Positions 1 through 6,876 of a stretch of DNA of 19,936 bases are shown here, one piece after another. Positions within the stretch are counted from its first letter, which is position 1, and every line of letters starts with the position of its first letter. The DNA is from Chthonomonas sp. UBA2387 (GTDB lineage Bacteria > Armatimonadota > Fimbriimonadia > Fimbriimonadales > Fimbriimonadaceae), in contig DDSP01000011.1 in the NCBI GenBank assembly GCA_002343445.1, forward strand, positions 1 through 19,936, given 5' to 3'. Made by a program: the position numbers and the translations under genes. The notes under the pieces are model-generated. The model was not told the origin of the DNA, searched no databases, and worked only from the letters and a program-made list of their open reading frames with translations.

Positions 1-360
1 GCTGGCCCAGTACTCGTCCCAGTAACCGGAGCCTTCCTCCTGCTCTTCCTCCTGCTCTTCCTCCTCGCTTTCCGCTTCCTCCACCCAGACCAGCGACAGA
101 CCTTCCACCTTGAGCACCCGCATCCCGTCCGCGCGGTACTCGTACCGCGCCCCGCCCGTCGAAATGTTCGCCGTCGCCGACATGCGGTTCAGCAGGTCCC
201 AGTTGTATTTGACCGCGAGCGTCTGCGAGGTGCGGTTCGTCCACGTCCGGTTCCCGAGAATGTCGTTCTCGTAGACCCGCAGCGGCGAGGCCGTCATGCG
301 GTTCAGGTTGTCGTAGGTCCAGTCTGAGTGACGGGCGACCCGCGTTCGGATTGCGAGCAT
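1..360 (-). CDS. RHS-repeat protein, C-terminal fragment (runs off left edge)
   Basis: The reverse strand is open from an ATG at 360 to the window edge. The translation carries two RHS/YD-type units: YDNLNRM with ENDILGNRTWTNRT, then YNWDLLNRM followed by GGARYEYRADGMRVLKVEG. RHS proteins are large secreted or surface beta-cocoon proteins, often with variable C-terminal toxins. Here no signal peptide or N-terminal domain precedes the repeats. The frame is closed by a TGA at 412-414, and the ATG at 360 has neither a Shine-Dalgarno sequence nor a nearby -10 box. I infer a 5'-truncated relic or an orphan RHS tip rather than a complete gene. After the second unit the chain changes to a glutamate-rich stretch (about residues 90-105) and then GSGYWDEYW. 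The family call is firm; whether it is expressed is not. Confidence 0.65.
   Translation of the reverse strand, partial: MLAIRTRVARHSDWTYDNLNRMTASPLRVYENDILGNRTWTNRTSQTLAVKYNWDLLNRMSATANISTGGARYEYRADGMRVLKVEGLSLVWVEEAESEEEEQEEEQEEGSGYWDEYWAS
33..68. repeat. 12-bp tandem repeat inside the RHS fragment
   Basis: The 12-mer CTTCCTCCTGCT occurs twice in tandem (33-44, 45-56), followed by a third copy diverged in its last bases (57-68). Because 12 is a multiple of three, copy-number change keeps the RHS frame and only lengthens the glutamate/glutamine tract it encodes on the minus strand. Confidence 0.75.
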
Positions 361-395
361 AGGAATCGGGACTCGGACCAGGCGACCAACGGGGC

Positions 396-401
396 AAGAA
401 T
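396..401 (+). promoter_or_regulatory. Possible -10 element, leaderless type, for the gene at 408
   Basis: AAGAAT lies 6 nt before the GTG start at 408. It lacks the first T of TANNNT, so it is the weakest member of the leaderless-type promoter set in this window. No clear -35 was seen. Confidence 0.3.
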
Positions 402-407
402 GAGACT

Positions 408-1073
408 GTGATCAGTTTGAGTCTGCTCTGCGCGACGGCGATGGTCCAGCCGGTTCCAGTCTGGGAAACCCGGCCCGCTCTCGTCTCCAACCTGCACGCC
501 GTCTCGGCGATGCGGACCAACGTGGGCGACGTCAAGATGACCTTCGACATCGCCAAAACGACGGAGAGTGTCGCGGTCCGCAACCTCGACCTCAAGCTGA
601 CGTGCCACCCCTTGCACGCACCGGACGCCGCACCCGTCTCCGTGCCCCGCGACGAGAACGGCAAGCCCACCGAACTCGCCTTCCCGAACAACCCGGTTAC
701 CATCGCATCGGCCTACTTGGCTTGGATCGGCTGGTGGGGCGTGGACAAGCTGGAACTCAACGAGACCACCTGGTTCAGTTGGGAAGCCGAAGGCGTCTCC
801 GGCCAGGGCTACCACCGTTTGCTCAAGCTCGACCGAAACCAGGTGGAGATCCGAACCAGCCTCGACCTGACGTATGGGAGGTCGAAGCCCATGACGATGG
901 TGTGGACCGGAACCTACGACGCCAAGACGGGCGCCATTCGCGGCGTGGTGGGCGAGGTGGCCTCCGTGCCTCAGGCCGAGGGTTACCCGATGCGCGTGTC
1001 GCGTCTCAAGTTCTCGCTGCTGCCGGGCCACGTCGGCCGGGTCATGGCCGCCGACTGCGATCACCCGCACTAG
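408..1073 (+). CDS. Hypothetical secreted protein
   Basis: A 221-residue protein that I do not recognise. The first 15 residues (MISLSLLCATAMVQP) form a short hydrophobic segment compatible with a weak signal peptide, and no other membrane segment is visible. The body mixes beta-rich segments with many Trp and Tyr residues (AYLAWIGWWGVDKLELNETTWFSWEAEG at about 105-132), which suggests a globular extracytoplasmic beta domain. The GTG at 408 was chosen because it starts the hydrophobic leader; a nearby ATG at 400 stops immediately in its own frame. It diverges from the RHS fragment and precedes the rpsF cluster by 64 nt, which contain a separate -10-like box, so it is probably not part of that operon. 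Codon use matches its neighbours. Confidence 0.7.
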   Translation: MISLSLLCATAMVQPVPVWETRPALVSNLHAVSAMRTNVGDVKMTFDIAKTTESVAVRNLDLKLTCHPLHAPDAAPVSVPRDENGKPTELAFPNNPVTIASAYLAWIGWWGVDKLELNETTWFSWEAEGVSGQGYHRLLKLDRNQVEIRTSLDLTYGRSKPMTMVWTGTYDAKTGAIRGVVGEVASVPQAEGYPMRVSRLKFSLLPGHVGRVMAADCDHPH

Positions 1074-1074
1074 G

Positions 1075-1080
1075 TATACT
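1075..1080 (+). promoter_or_regulatory. Candidate -10 box for the rpsF-ssb cluster
   Basis: TATACT lies just after the stop codon of the upstream gene and 57 nt before the rpsF ATG. It is preceded at 17-nt spacing by a poor -35 (CGACTG, 1052-1057). It is the only AT-rich hexamer in this short intergenic gap, which would give a conventional leader of about 50 nt with a GGGA ribosome-binding site at about 1128. Confidence 0.45.
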
Positions 1081-1137
1081 GCCGATTCCCTGCTTCGCGC
1101 CCCATGGGCCGAGGCCGCCACGACCATAGGGATATCC

Positions 1138-1425
1138 ATGAGAAAGTACGAAGTCTTTTACATTGTCCGACCGGAACTCGCCGACGCGGACGTTCAGAAA
1201 ATCGCCGACCATTTCAAGGCTGCCGCAGAGGAAAAGGGCGCGACCGTGTCGAATGCGGCCAAGTGGGACAAGCGCAAGCTGGCGTACGAAATCAACGGCC
1301 ACAAGGAAGGCAACTACATCCTGATGGAGATGCAGGCCGACCCGACGGTCCCGGCGCACCTGAACCGGTTGCTCCGCATCAACGACGACGTCATCCGGCA
1401 CCGCATCTTCCACATCGAGGACTGA
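1138..1425 (+). CDS. rpsF: 30S ribosomal protein S6
   Basis: The 95-residue protein has the normal length and fold pattern of bacterial S6. It starts MRKYEVFYIVRPELADADVQ, has the central WDKRKLAYEINGHKEGNYILMEMQ strand pair, and ends with LNRLLRINDDVIRHRIFHIED, matching the usual L-R-x-x-x-x-V-x-R helix and strand end. S6 binds 16S rRNA in the platform of the small subunit, normally as a heterodimer with S18. A GGGA ribosome-binding site lies about 7 nt before the ATG. The next gene, ssb, begins one base after the stop, the classical rpsF-ssb arrangement. The gene for its usual partner S18 does not follow in this window. Confidence 0.96.
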   Translation: MRKYEVFYIVRPELADADVQKIADHFKAAAEEKGATVSNAAKWDKRKLAYEINGHKEGNYILMEMQADPTVPAHLNRLLRINDDVIRHRIFHIED

Positions 1426-1426
1426 T

Positions 1427-1885
1427 ATGAGCAGTTTGAACCGGGTCATCCTGATCGGTCGGCTGGTGGCGAACCCGGAATCCCGCCAGACCACCACAGG
1501 CAAGAACCTCACCGAATTCCGCATCGCCGTCGACAAGCGCTTCAAGCAGGACGACGGCGCGACGGCCGACTTCTTCAGAGTCAAGGCCTGGGGGAACACC
1601 GCCGACTTTGTCAACAACTATCTGTCCAAGGGCCGCCTGGTGGCGATTGACGGGCGCATCGAGCACCGCCAGTGGACCGACAAAGACGGCAACAAGCGCG
1701 AGGGTTACGACATCGTGGCCGAGAGCGTTCAGGGCTTGGACAAGCCGCGCGACGGTGAAGGCGGTGGAGGAGGGGGCGGCTACCGCTCCACACCCCAACG
1801 CGACGAGCCGCCCGTGGGCAACTTCCCCAACGATCCGCCTTCGTCTTCCGGCGCGGACGAGTACGACCCGTTCGCGGACGAGTGA
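1427..1885 (+). CDS. ssb: Single-stranded DNA-binding protein
   Basis: The 152-residue protein has an N-terminal OB-fold (about 1-105), seen in MSSLNRVILIGRLVANPESRQTTTGKNLTEFRIAVD, FFRVKAWGNTADFVNNYLSKGRLVAIDGRIEHRQW and the GYDIVAESVQGLD strand. A glycine-rich linker (seven glycines in a row at about 112-118) and an acidic tail follow. SSB coats single-stranded DNA in replication and repair, and its C-terminal tip recruits partner enzymes. The usual tip ends in an acidic run plus Pro-Phe. Here it reads DEYDPFADE, so the Pro-Phe pair is followed by three extra residues. The stop codon overlaps the start of the following isomerase gene by one base, pointing to translational coupling. Function is secure; the odd tip is discussed as a finding. 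Confidence 0.95.
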   Translation: MSSLNRVILIGRLVANPESRQTTTGKNLTEFRIAVDKRFKQDDGATADFFRVKAWGNTADFVNNYLSKGRLVAIDGRIEHRQWTDKDGNKREGYDIVAESVQGLDKPRDGEGGGGGGGYRSTPQRDEPPVGNFPNDPPSSSGADEYDPFADE

Positions 1886-2946
1886 TGCACTCTCTCGACG
1901 ATCGCGCATGGGTCGAGCGACTCGACCCCAAGGGCATGCTTCGCCACACCGAAGCGTTTGCCGACCAGTGTGCCGAGGCCGTACGCATTGCGAAAGCAGC
2001 CGCCTTGGCTCCTCTCGCGGATCGGCCCACGTCGGTCGTGTTGGCTGGCTTGGGCGGTTCGGCGGCGGGGGGGGACTTCGTCAAAGCCCTCTTCGACCAT
2101 CAAGGCGACGTGCCGTTCTCGGTGAGCCGCGACTACTCCTTGCCCAACCACGTCGGATCAGACACGTTGGTCATCTGCAGCAGCTACTCGGGCAACACCG
2201 AAGAGACGCTCGCCTCGTTCGATGACGCGCGCGAGCGAGGCGCGTCCATCGTGGCCATCACCAGCGGCGGCGAATTGGCCAAGCGAGCCCAAGCCGCGGG
2301 TGTTCCCGTCGTCCAGATTCCGGGCGGACAGCCGCCACGAACGGCCCTGGGCTACCTGATGTTGCCCGCCGCCGTGGTCGCCGAGCGACTGGGATTGCTG
2401 CCCGCACAGGACTATGACGGCGCGGTCGAGTACCTGCGCATCGTGGCCAGCCTGCACGCCGTGGACCGTCCATTCGAAGAGAACGACGCCAAGCAACTCG
2501 CCGCCGAACTGCAGGGAGCGGTGTCCGTCCTCTACGGCTTGGGTGGCTGGCAAGCCGCCGTCGCCAACCGCTGGAAGGGTCAGATCAACGAGAACGCCAA
2601 GAACATGACGTTCGCCAACGCCTTTCCCGAGCTCAACCACAACGAGATTCTGGGTTGGGTGAAAGCCGACGAGCAGGGCGTCGCCAAGTGGGTGGCCGTC
2701 ATCCTCACCGATGGCGAGGAGTCGCCGAAAATGCAGGCCCGCGCCCGCGTTACCGAGGGCCTGATCGCCGACAAGTGCACGGTGTGCTACGTCGAAGCCA
2801 CGGGCCGCAACCTCTTGGAAAAGATGCTCAACCTCGTGTACTACGGGGACTTTGTGAGCCTCTACCTCGCCGCCCTGAACGGCGTGGACCCCGAGAACAT
2901 CGACTCGATCAACATCCTCAAGGCGGAACTCGGCAAAGTCGAGTAA
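1885..2946 (+). CDS. Bifunctional phosphoglucose/phosphomannose isomerase (SIS domain)
   Basis: The 353-residue enzyme belongs to the small bifunctional isomerase family, which interconverts fructose-6-phosphate with glucose-6-phosphate and mannose-6-phosphate. Visible are the glycine-rich SIS motif VVLAGLGGSAAGG (about 51-63), the phosphate-binding SSYSGNTEETL (about 99-109), PRTALGYL (about 151-158) and the C-terminal signature FANAFPELNHNEILGW (about 243-258) with the probable catalytic Glu249. The end GDFVSLYLAALNGVDPENIDSINILKAEL is typical of the family. The ATG at 1885 overlaps the ssb TGA (TGATG); an in-frame GTG at 1882 is an alternative. It is followed after 12 nt by galT, giving a sugar-phosphate pair placed behind two housekeeping genes. 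Confidence 0.9.
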   Translation: MHSLDDRAWVERLDPKGMLRHTEAFADQCAEAVRIAKAAALAPLADRPTSVVLAGLGGSAAGGDFVKALFDHQGDVPFSVSRDYSLPNHVGSDTLVICSSYSGNTEETLASFDDARERGASIVAITSGGELAKRAQAAGVPVVQIPGGQPPRTALGYLMLPAAVVAERLGLLPAQDYDGAVEYLRIVASLHAVDRPFEENDAKQLAAELQGAVSVLYGLGGWQAAVANRWKGQINENAKNMTFANAFPELNHNEILGWVKADEQGVAKWVAVILTDGEESPKMQARARVTEGLIADKCTVCYVEATGRNLLEKMLNLVYYGDFVSLYLAALNGVDPENIDSINILKAELGKVE

Positions 2947-2958
2947 CGGCGCGATCGA

Positions 2959-3927
2959 ATGTCGGAACTCCGTTACCACCCGTTTCTCGACACGTGGGTC
3001 ATCACGGCCACCCACCGTCAGGACCGCACGTTCCATCCGCCCGACGACTATTGCCCTCTCTGCCCCACGGCCCCGGGCGGCTTCCCCACCGAAATCCCCA
3101 ACCCTGAGTACGACATCGCCGTCTTCGAGAACCGGTTCCCTTCGCTGGCTCCCGTACCGCCCGCACCGGCCGTTCTCGCCGGCCCGATGAGCGCCGTGAG
3201 GCCGAGCGCAGGCGTGTGCGAGGTGGTCTGCTACTCCTCCGACCATACGGCCACGTTCGCCACGTTGCCCCTAGCGCAAATCCGCAAGCTCGCGCGCGTC
3301 TGGAAGCACCGGTACGTCGAACTCGCCGCGCGGCCCGAAGTCGAGTACGTGTTCATCTTCGAGAACAAGGGCAAGGAGATCGGCGTAACACTCTCGCACC
3401 CGCACGGCCAAATCTATGCCTACCCCTTCATCCCGCCGGTACCGCGCCAAGAACTCGACCGCGAACGTGCGCACCACGTGGCCACCGGAGGCGTACTGGT
3501 CCAGGATTGGCTCCACGCGGAACTCCTGGACGGCGTGCGGGTGGTCTGGCGCAACGCCTCCTTTGCTGCCGTGGTGCCGTTCTTCGCGCGATATCCGTAC
3601 GAGGTCTGCGTCGCGCCCTTGAAGCATCTTCGGTCGCTGGCGGAGATGAGTCCCGGCGAATTGGACGACTTGGCCGAAGCGCTTCACGTCGTGGCCCGCA
3701 AGCTGGACGGTCTCTTCGGTTTCTCCATGCCGTACATCATGGTGCTGCATCAAGCCCCTGCCGTGGATGGGTACGACTTTGCATGTTTCCACGCCGAGTT
3801 CTATCCGCCCTACCGTACAGCCACCAAGCTCAAGTATCTGGCTGGTTCGGAGGCGGGTGCTGGGGCGTTCATCAACGACACCCTCGCGGAATCCTCCGCA
3901 GAGGCGCTGCGACAAGTACCCGTTTAG
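2959..3927 (+). CDS. galT: Galactose-1-phosphate uridylyltransferase
   Basis: The 322-residue enzyme transfers UMP between UDP-glucose and galactose-1-phosphate in the Leloir pathway. The N-terminus LRYHPFLDTWVITATHRQDR matches GalT, with a zinc-type Cys32-x-x-Cys35 pair (CPLC). The active-site HIT motif is His147-Pro-His149-x-Gln151 in SHPHGQIYAYPF, where the middle region of His149 carries the nucleophile. Downstream are PYEVCVAPL and the C-terminal HAEFYPPYRTATKLKYLAGSEAGAGAFINDT, also typical. It lies 12 nt after the isomerase on the same strand, and its product, via UDP sugars and glucose-1-phosphate, feeds the same hexose-phosphate pool. No galK or galE is present here. A related nucleotidyltransferase of the same fold is the only serious alternative. 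Confidence 0.93.
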   Translation: MSELRYHPFLDTWVITATHRQDRTFHPPDDYCPLCPTAPGGFPTEIPNPEYDIAVFENRFPSLAPVPPAPAVLAGPMSAVRPSAGVCEVVCYSSDHTATFATLPLAQIRKLARVWKHRYVELAARPEVEYVFIFENKGKEIGVTLSHPHGQIYAYPFIPPVPRQELDRERAHHVATGGVLVQDWLHAELLDGVRVVWRNASFAAVVPFFARYPYEVCVAPLKHLRSLAEMSPGELDDLAEALHVVARKLDGLFGFSMPYIMVLHQAPAVDGYDFACFHAEFYPPYRTATKLKYLAGSEAGAGAFINDTLAESSAEALRQVPV

Positions 3928-3937
3928 CCCTCCAATT

Positions 3938-5086
3938 TCAAGACGGGCGTTCGTTGCCCCACAGCGGGCCACCGCCCATCGCCTTGCGCCAAGCGTCGCG
4001 CCAACGGTGGACGTCTACCGTCGTGATCTTCGCGCGGGGTTGGCGCGCCTCCAACGGAGCCAGCGCCGGGAAGGGCTTGTGCGGCATGGTCTGATACCAA
4101 TACGCCACGCTCGCCATCTCCAGAGTCAACACGTTCGCGTGGCCCGCCTCGATGCTGGCCCGCAGGGACTTGGTAAAGCGTATCGGGTCCTCCAGATGGA
4201 AACGGTAGCAGTGCACTCGCCCCAACCAGCCGAACAAGGGGTCGTCGTTCAGGCGCCCCGGCGCGCGGGCCGTGCCAAAGTACGGATGCAAGAAGTGCTC
4301 ATCCGGACTCCACGATTGGTTGAAGTAGTCCTCCGATCCCGTGCCATGGGCGCTGCCCGGCCAAGGCTCGCCGTCCACCAGAAACATGTCGTCGCCTTCG
4401 CCGTACCAGATCGGTGTCGGGCAGTGGCAATAGTAGTTCACACCCACGAACTGCCCCGCGCCTTCCACGTCGCAAAACAGATAGTTGTTGGCATCCGTCG
4501 GGTTCTTGGGCGAGGGTTGGAAGATGCCCCACTCGTTCTCGATGTCGCCTTGTTCCGATTCTGGCTGCGTCAGTTCTTGGTTGTACCAAGCGTGGAATCG
4601 GCCCATGTCGTCGGGGATGGACGGGTGCTCTTCGTAGTCCACATAGTAGTAGAACGCGTCCACTTTCTCGGTCCCTTGGTTCTCCACGGTGATGCGTGCG
4701 CCTTTGCCGAACGGCATGGGGAAATAGCACACCAACGCGTTGCCCGTGCGCGGCGCGGCGGCCAGCGGCAGCGAGACAAAGTTGTACTTCTCGCCCCAAC
4801 CCTGACCAAAGAAGTCGCCGATGGGCGACTCGACGCTCGGGTGCTCGCAGCCGTCCCAATACATGCGAAGCACGAGGTTGCGCCGAATCATCTCGTCGCG
4901 CGCGCTGATCGTGATCCAGATGTGCTTGACGATCCCCGCGCCCGCGATCTCGGCCATCGTGAACGTCGCGCCCGGCTCGATGGGCACGCAGTCGCCATTG
5001 CCGCCGGAGCGGTCGTAACTGGAAACGCGCTTGCTGCGGACCTGCGTCTGGATGCGGGCGATGTCGGAAAGGGGACCGTGACTCAC
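3938..5086 (-). CDS. DUF2961 protein, glycoside hydrolase family 172
   Basis: The 382-residue protein shows the DUF2961/GH172 pattern: RVSSYDRSGGNGDCVPIEPGAT near residue 20, GAGIVKHIWITI (about 50-60), LRMYWDGCEHPSVESPIGDFFGQGWG (about 73-98), YYVDYEE, IWYGEGDDMFLVDGE (about 226-240) and GTGSEDYFNQSW (about 248-259). Known family members act on fructo- and arabinofuranosides. Glu230 and Glu252 are the likely catalytic pair by comparison with that family, which is an inference. No signal peptide is visible, so it may act in the cytoplasm. The GTG start at 5086 has a GAGGG ribosome-binding site 4 nt away. It follows the DUF1080 gene by 42 nt on the same strand, so the two are probably co-transcribed. 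It is convergent with galT. Confidence 0.88.
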   Translation of the reverse strand: MSHGPLSDIARIQTQVRSKRVSSYDRSGGNGDCVPIEPGATFTMAEIAGAGIVKHIWITISARDEMIRRNLVLRMYWDGCEHPSVESPIGDFFGQGWGEKYNFVSLPLAAAPRTGNALVCYFPMPFGKGARITVENQGTEKVDAFYYYVDYEEHPSIPDDMGRFHAWYNQELTQPESEQGDIENEWGIFQPSPKNPTDANNYLFCDVEGAGQFVGVNYYCHCPTPIWYGEGDDMFLVDGEPWPGSAHGTGSEDYFNQSWSPDEHFLHPYFGTARAPGRLNDDPLFGWLGRVHCYRFHLEDPIRFTKSLRASIEAGHANVLTLEMASVAYWYQTMPHKPFPALAPLEARQPRAKITTVDVHRWRDAWRKAMGGGPLWGNERPS

Positions 5087-5128
5087 GAACCCTCGAATTC
5101 GACGCGGGGCCGCTGCCTCCTGCCGAAG

Positions 5129-5797
5129 TCAGAGCGGCCGAAGTTCGATGCGCCGGAACTCGACTTCGGAGCCTTCGGCCTGCAACGCGATCTTGCCCCG
5201 CTGCGCCGTGGCCCCAAAACCATCGTTCACCAAAGTGCCGTTCACCCAAACTTTTACCGTATCGGCGCGGCACTCGATCGCCATGGAGTTCCACTCGCCC
5301 ACGGGCTTCTCGCTGCCGTCGGTCAGGTTGCGAATGCGCCGCGCCTTGTCGCCATCCACGCCCCAGTTGGCTTTCGGCCCGCGCCGCGCCTCCATGTCGG
5401 GCACTTGGATGTCTTCGCCGATGCACCAGAAGTCGCCCGCATCGCCGCTCTGCATCTGGACCTCGATGCTCTGCGGAAACATCCCATAAAGCCGTCGGGG
5501 TCTGGACGCGTGGACCAGAACGCCGCAGTTGCCGGGCGTCTTGCTGAACCGGTAGTCGATCTCCAGGCGGTAGTTCTCGAACGCGCGCTCCGTGATCAGG
5601 TGGCCGCCGGGGCTGCCCAGACTGACCAAAACGCCGTCGCGCACGATGAACGGCTTAGGGCCGTCGGGCTTGGCGTCGAGCTCGGGCACGTCCATCGTCC
5701 ACCCGGCCAAGTCGCGCCCATTGAACAGGGAGACGGGCTGGCGCTGTTCGATCGCTGGGGAAACCAGAAGGGCTGCGGCGACAAGCAACGTGGTCAT
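5129..5797 (-). CDS. DUF1080 protein (3-keto-disaccharide hydrolase type), exported
   Basis: The 222-residue protein begins with a signal peptide (MTTLLVAAALLVSPAIEQ) and then a single DUF1080 jelly-roll domain. The family hallmark SLFNGRDLAGW comes directly after the leader, followed by FIVRDGVLVSLGSPGGHLITERAFENYRLEIDYRFSKTPGNCGVLVHA, then SIEVQMQSGDAGDFWCIG and the C-terminal GKIALQAEGSEVEFRRIELRPL. Characterised relatives hydrolyse 3-keto-glucosides after oxidation of the sugar by a separate dehydrogenase. No such dehydrogenase is visible here. It is the first gene of an operon with the GH172 gene, and a -10 hexamer (TACACT) sits exactly 6 nt before its ATG. It diverges from the HAD phosphatase gene with only 29 nt between the two starts. 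Confidence 0.9.
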   Translation of the reverse strand: MTTLLVAAALLVSPAIEQRQPVSLFNGRDLAGWTMDVPELDAKPDGPKPFIVRDGVLVSLGSPGGHLITERAFENYRLEIDYRFSKTPGNCGVLVHASRPRRLYGMFPQSIEVQMQSGDAGDFWCIGEDIQVPDMEARRGPKANWGVDGDKARRIRNLTDGSEKPVGEWNSMAIECRADTVKVWVNGTLVNDGFGATAQRGKIALQAEGSEVEFRRIELRPL

Positions 5798-5803
5798 GAC
5801 CCG

Positions 5804-5809
5804 AGTGTA
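5804..5809 (-). promoter_or_regulatory. -10 element, leaderless type, for the DUF1080-GH172 operon
   Basis: Read on the minus strand, TACACT lies 6 nt upstream of the ATG at 5797, too close for a 5' leader if transcription starts about 7 nt after the hexamer. The -35 region is weak. The box sits inside the 29-nt divergent gap shared with the gene at 5827. Confidence 0.55.
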
Positions 5810-5826
5810 ACACGGGAGCGGTCAAA

Positions 5827-6453
5827 ATGGACGCCATGCGTGTGGTGTGCTTCGACGTCGGCGGTGTGTTGGCCGAAATCCGGCCCGTGTTTGCCGACTG
5901 CGCCCGATCCGTCGGTCTCGACCCCGTCCCCACCTCGCTGGAGGGCAAGAGAATCGGCGACTTGGCGTTCTTCGACGACTACCAAGCGGGCCGCTACACC
6001 GACGACGAGTTCTTGCAGGTCTTCGGCGACTTCATGGGCGTCTCGGCCGAGACGGCCTTCCGGGTGCATCAAGCGATCCTGGTCGGCCCGAATCCCGGCA
6101 CGGTCGAACTTGTCGAATCGCTCCGCGAGCGAGGGGTGAAGACGGGTTGCCTGAGCAACACGAACGAGTTGCACTGGCGCGTGTTCATGGAGGGCGTCGT
6201 GTTGCCGCACCTGCCCAGGTTGGACTTTCAGGTGGGCTCGCACCGGTTGAAGCTCGACAAGCCCAATGCGGCCATCTACCGGGCGTTCGAGGAGATTTGC
6301 GGGGCGAAGCCCGAGGACATCGTGTTCTTCGAGGATGGCTCGAAGAACGTGGAGGGTGCCCGGGCGTGCGGCTGGGATGCTGTGTTGATCGACCCGGACA
6401 ACGATCCGTGCGGGCAGATGGTGGCTGCGTTGCGGTCGCGGGGAATCGTGTGA
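5827..6453 (+). CDS. HAD superfamily hydrolase (subfamily IA, YihX-like)
   Basis: The 208-residue protein has all four HAD motifs. Motif I is VVCFDVGGVLAEI with nucleophile Asp10. The second Asp of the classical DxD is Gly, as in the glucose-1-phosphatase/epoxide-hydrolase-like branch. Motif II is in TGCLSNTNELHW, motif III is the Lys in RLKLDKPNAAIY, and motif IV is EDIVFFEDGSKNVEGARACGW. The alpha-helical cap lies at about 18-95. A sugar-phosphate phosphatase role is plausible next to sugar genes but the substrate is not shown. The ATG at 5827 has a GGAG ribosome-binding site 8 nt before it; an alternative ATG at 5836 would begin MRVVCFDVGG. The stop overlaps the next start in a GTGA, indicating coupling to the small membrane protein. 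Confidence 0.88.
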   Translation: MDAMRVVCFDVGGVLAEIRPVFADCARSVGLDPVPTSLEGKRIGDLAFFDDYQAGRYTDDEFLQVFGDFMGVSAETAFRVHQAILVGPNPGTVELVESLRERGVKTGCLSNTNELHWRVFMEGVVLPHLPRLDFQVGSHRLKLDKPNAAIYRAFEEICGAKPEDIVFFEDGSKNVEGARACGWDAVLIDPDNDPCGQMVAALRSRGIV

Positions 6454-6677
6454 AGGCCGTGGAGAGTCCGAGACCTCGGCTCCCACATCTCGCATTGTAC
6501 GTAGTTGCGGTGCTTGGTTGGATGCTCTTTGGACTGGGTCTCCTCCTCTTGATCAACCATGCCATTACCAGCCCGGTCATCTTTGGCAAGTTCGGCGACC
6601 TCCTCTCGGGCCTCGGTCTAATCCTAGCCGGATTAGGGTTGTTGGTGTGGCGTCGCTCACTAGAGCGCACATCCTAG
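6450..6677 (+). CDS. Small two-helix membrane protein
   Basis: An open frame of 75 residues starts with a GTG that overlaps the HAD stop codon (GTGA). A short polar head (MKAVESPRPRLPH) precedes a first membrane helix (LALYVVAVLGWMLFGLGLLLLI, about 14-35), a short loop (NHAITSPVIFGKFGD) and a second helix (LLSGLGLILAGLGLLVW, about 51-67), ending in RRSLERTS. The basic ends suggest both termini are cytoplasmic. I do not recognise a family. The 4-nt overlap and the clear hydrophobic pattern argue that it is real; the frame is open upstream, so the exact start is inferred. Confidence 0.55.
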   Translation: MKAVESPRPRLPHLALYVVAVLGWMLFGLGLLLLINHAITSPVIFGKFGDLLSGLGLILAGLGLLVWRRSLERTS

Positions 6678-6688
6678 CCCAACCCATG

Positions 6689-6713
6689 AAGGAGCACGAG
6701 GGTGGGGCTCCTT
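6689..6713 (+). terminator. Inverted repeat after the HAD/membrane-protein unit
   Basis: AAGGAGC (6689-6695) and GCTCCTT (6707-6713) form a perfect 7-bp stem with an 11-nt loop, 12 nt after the preceding stop codon. There is no T-run after it, so intrinsic termination is only a possibility. Confidence 0.35.
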
Positions 6714-6800
6714 AGCGTGACCTTTGGGGGGTTGAGTTGAAAGTTACCCTGAGCCCGCGCCCGCCGACCTCTCGAACGCAAAGCCAAGGGTGGCGCGGTG

Positions 6801-6829
6801 TCGAAGGGGACGGACCGCATCCGCTTCGA
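6801..6829 (-). terminator. Hairpin downstream of the sigma/anti-sigma operon
   Basis: TCGAAG/CTTCGA (6801-6806, 6824-6829) encloses a second stem CGGA/TCCG with a 5-nt loop and a 4-nt one-sided bulge. It lies 47 nt past the anti-sigma stop codon in the convergent gap 6678-6876. No T-run is present on the minus strand. I see nothing else in that gap. Confidence 0.3.
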
Positions 6830-6876
6830 GACGCCCGGACCAGACCGCTTTCCGAGACCTTTGGGACGCGAGAAAC

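Noticed and set aside
3767..6139. A 790-codon open frame on the plus strand across the end of galT, the GH172 and DUF1080 genes
   Set aside because: It is antisense to two clear families and continues out of frame into the HAD gene. Its translation has no conserved motif.
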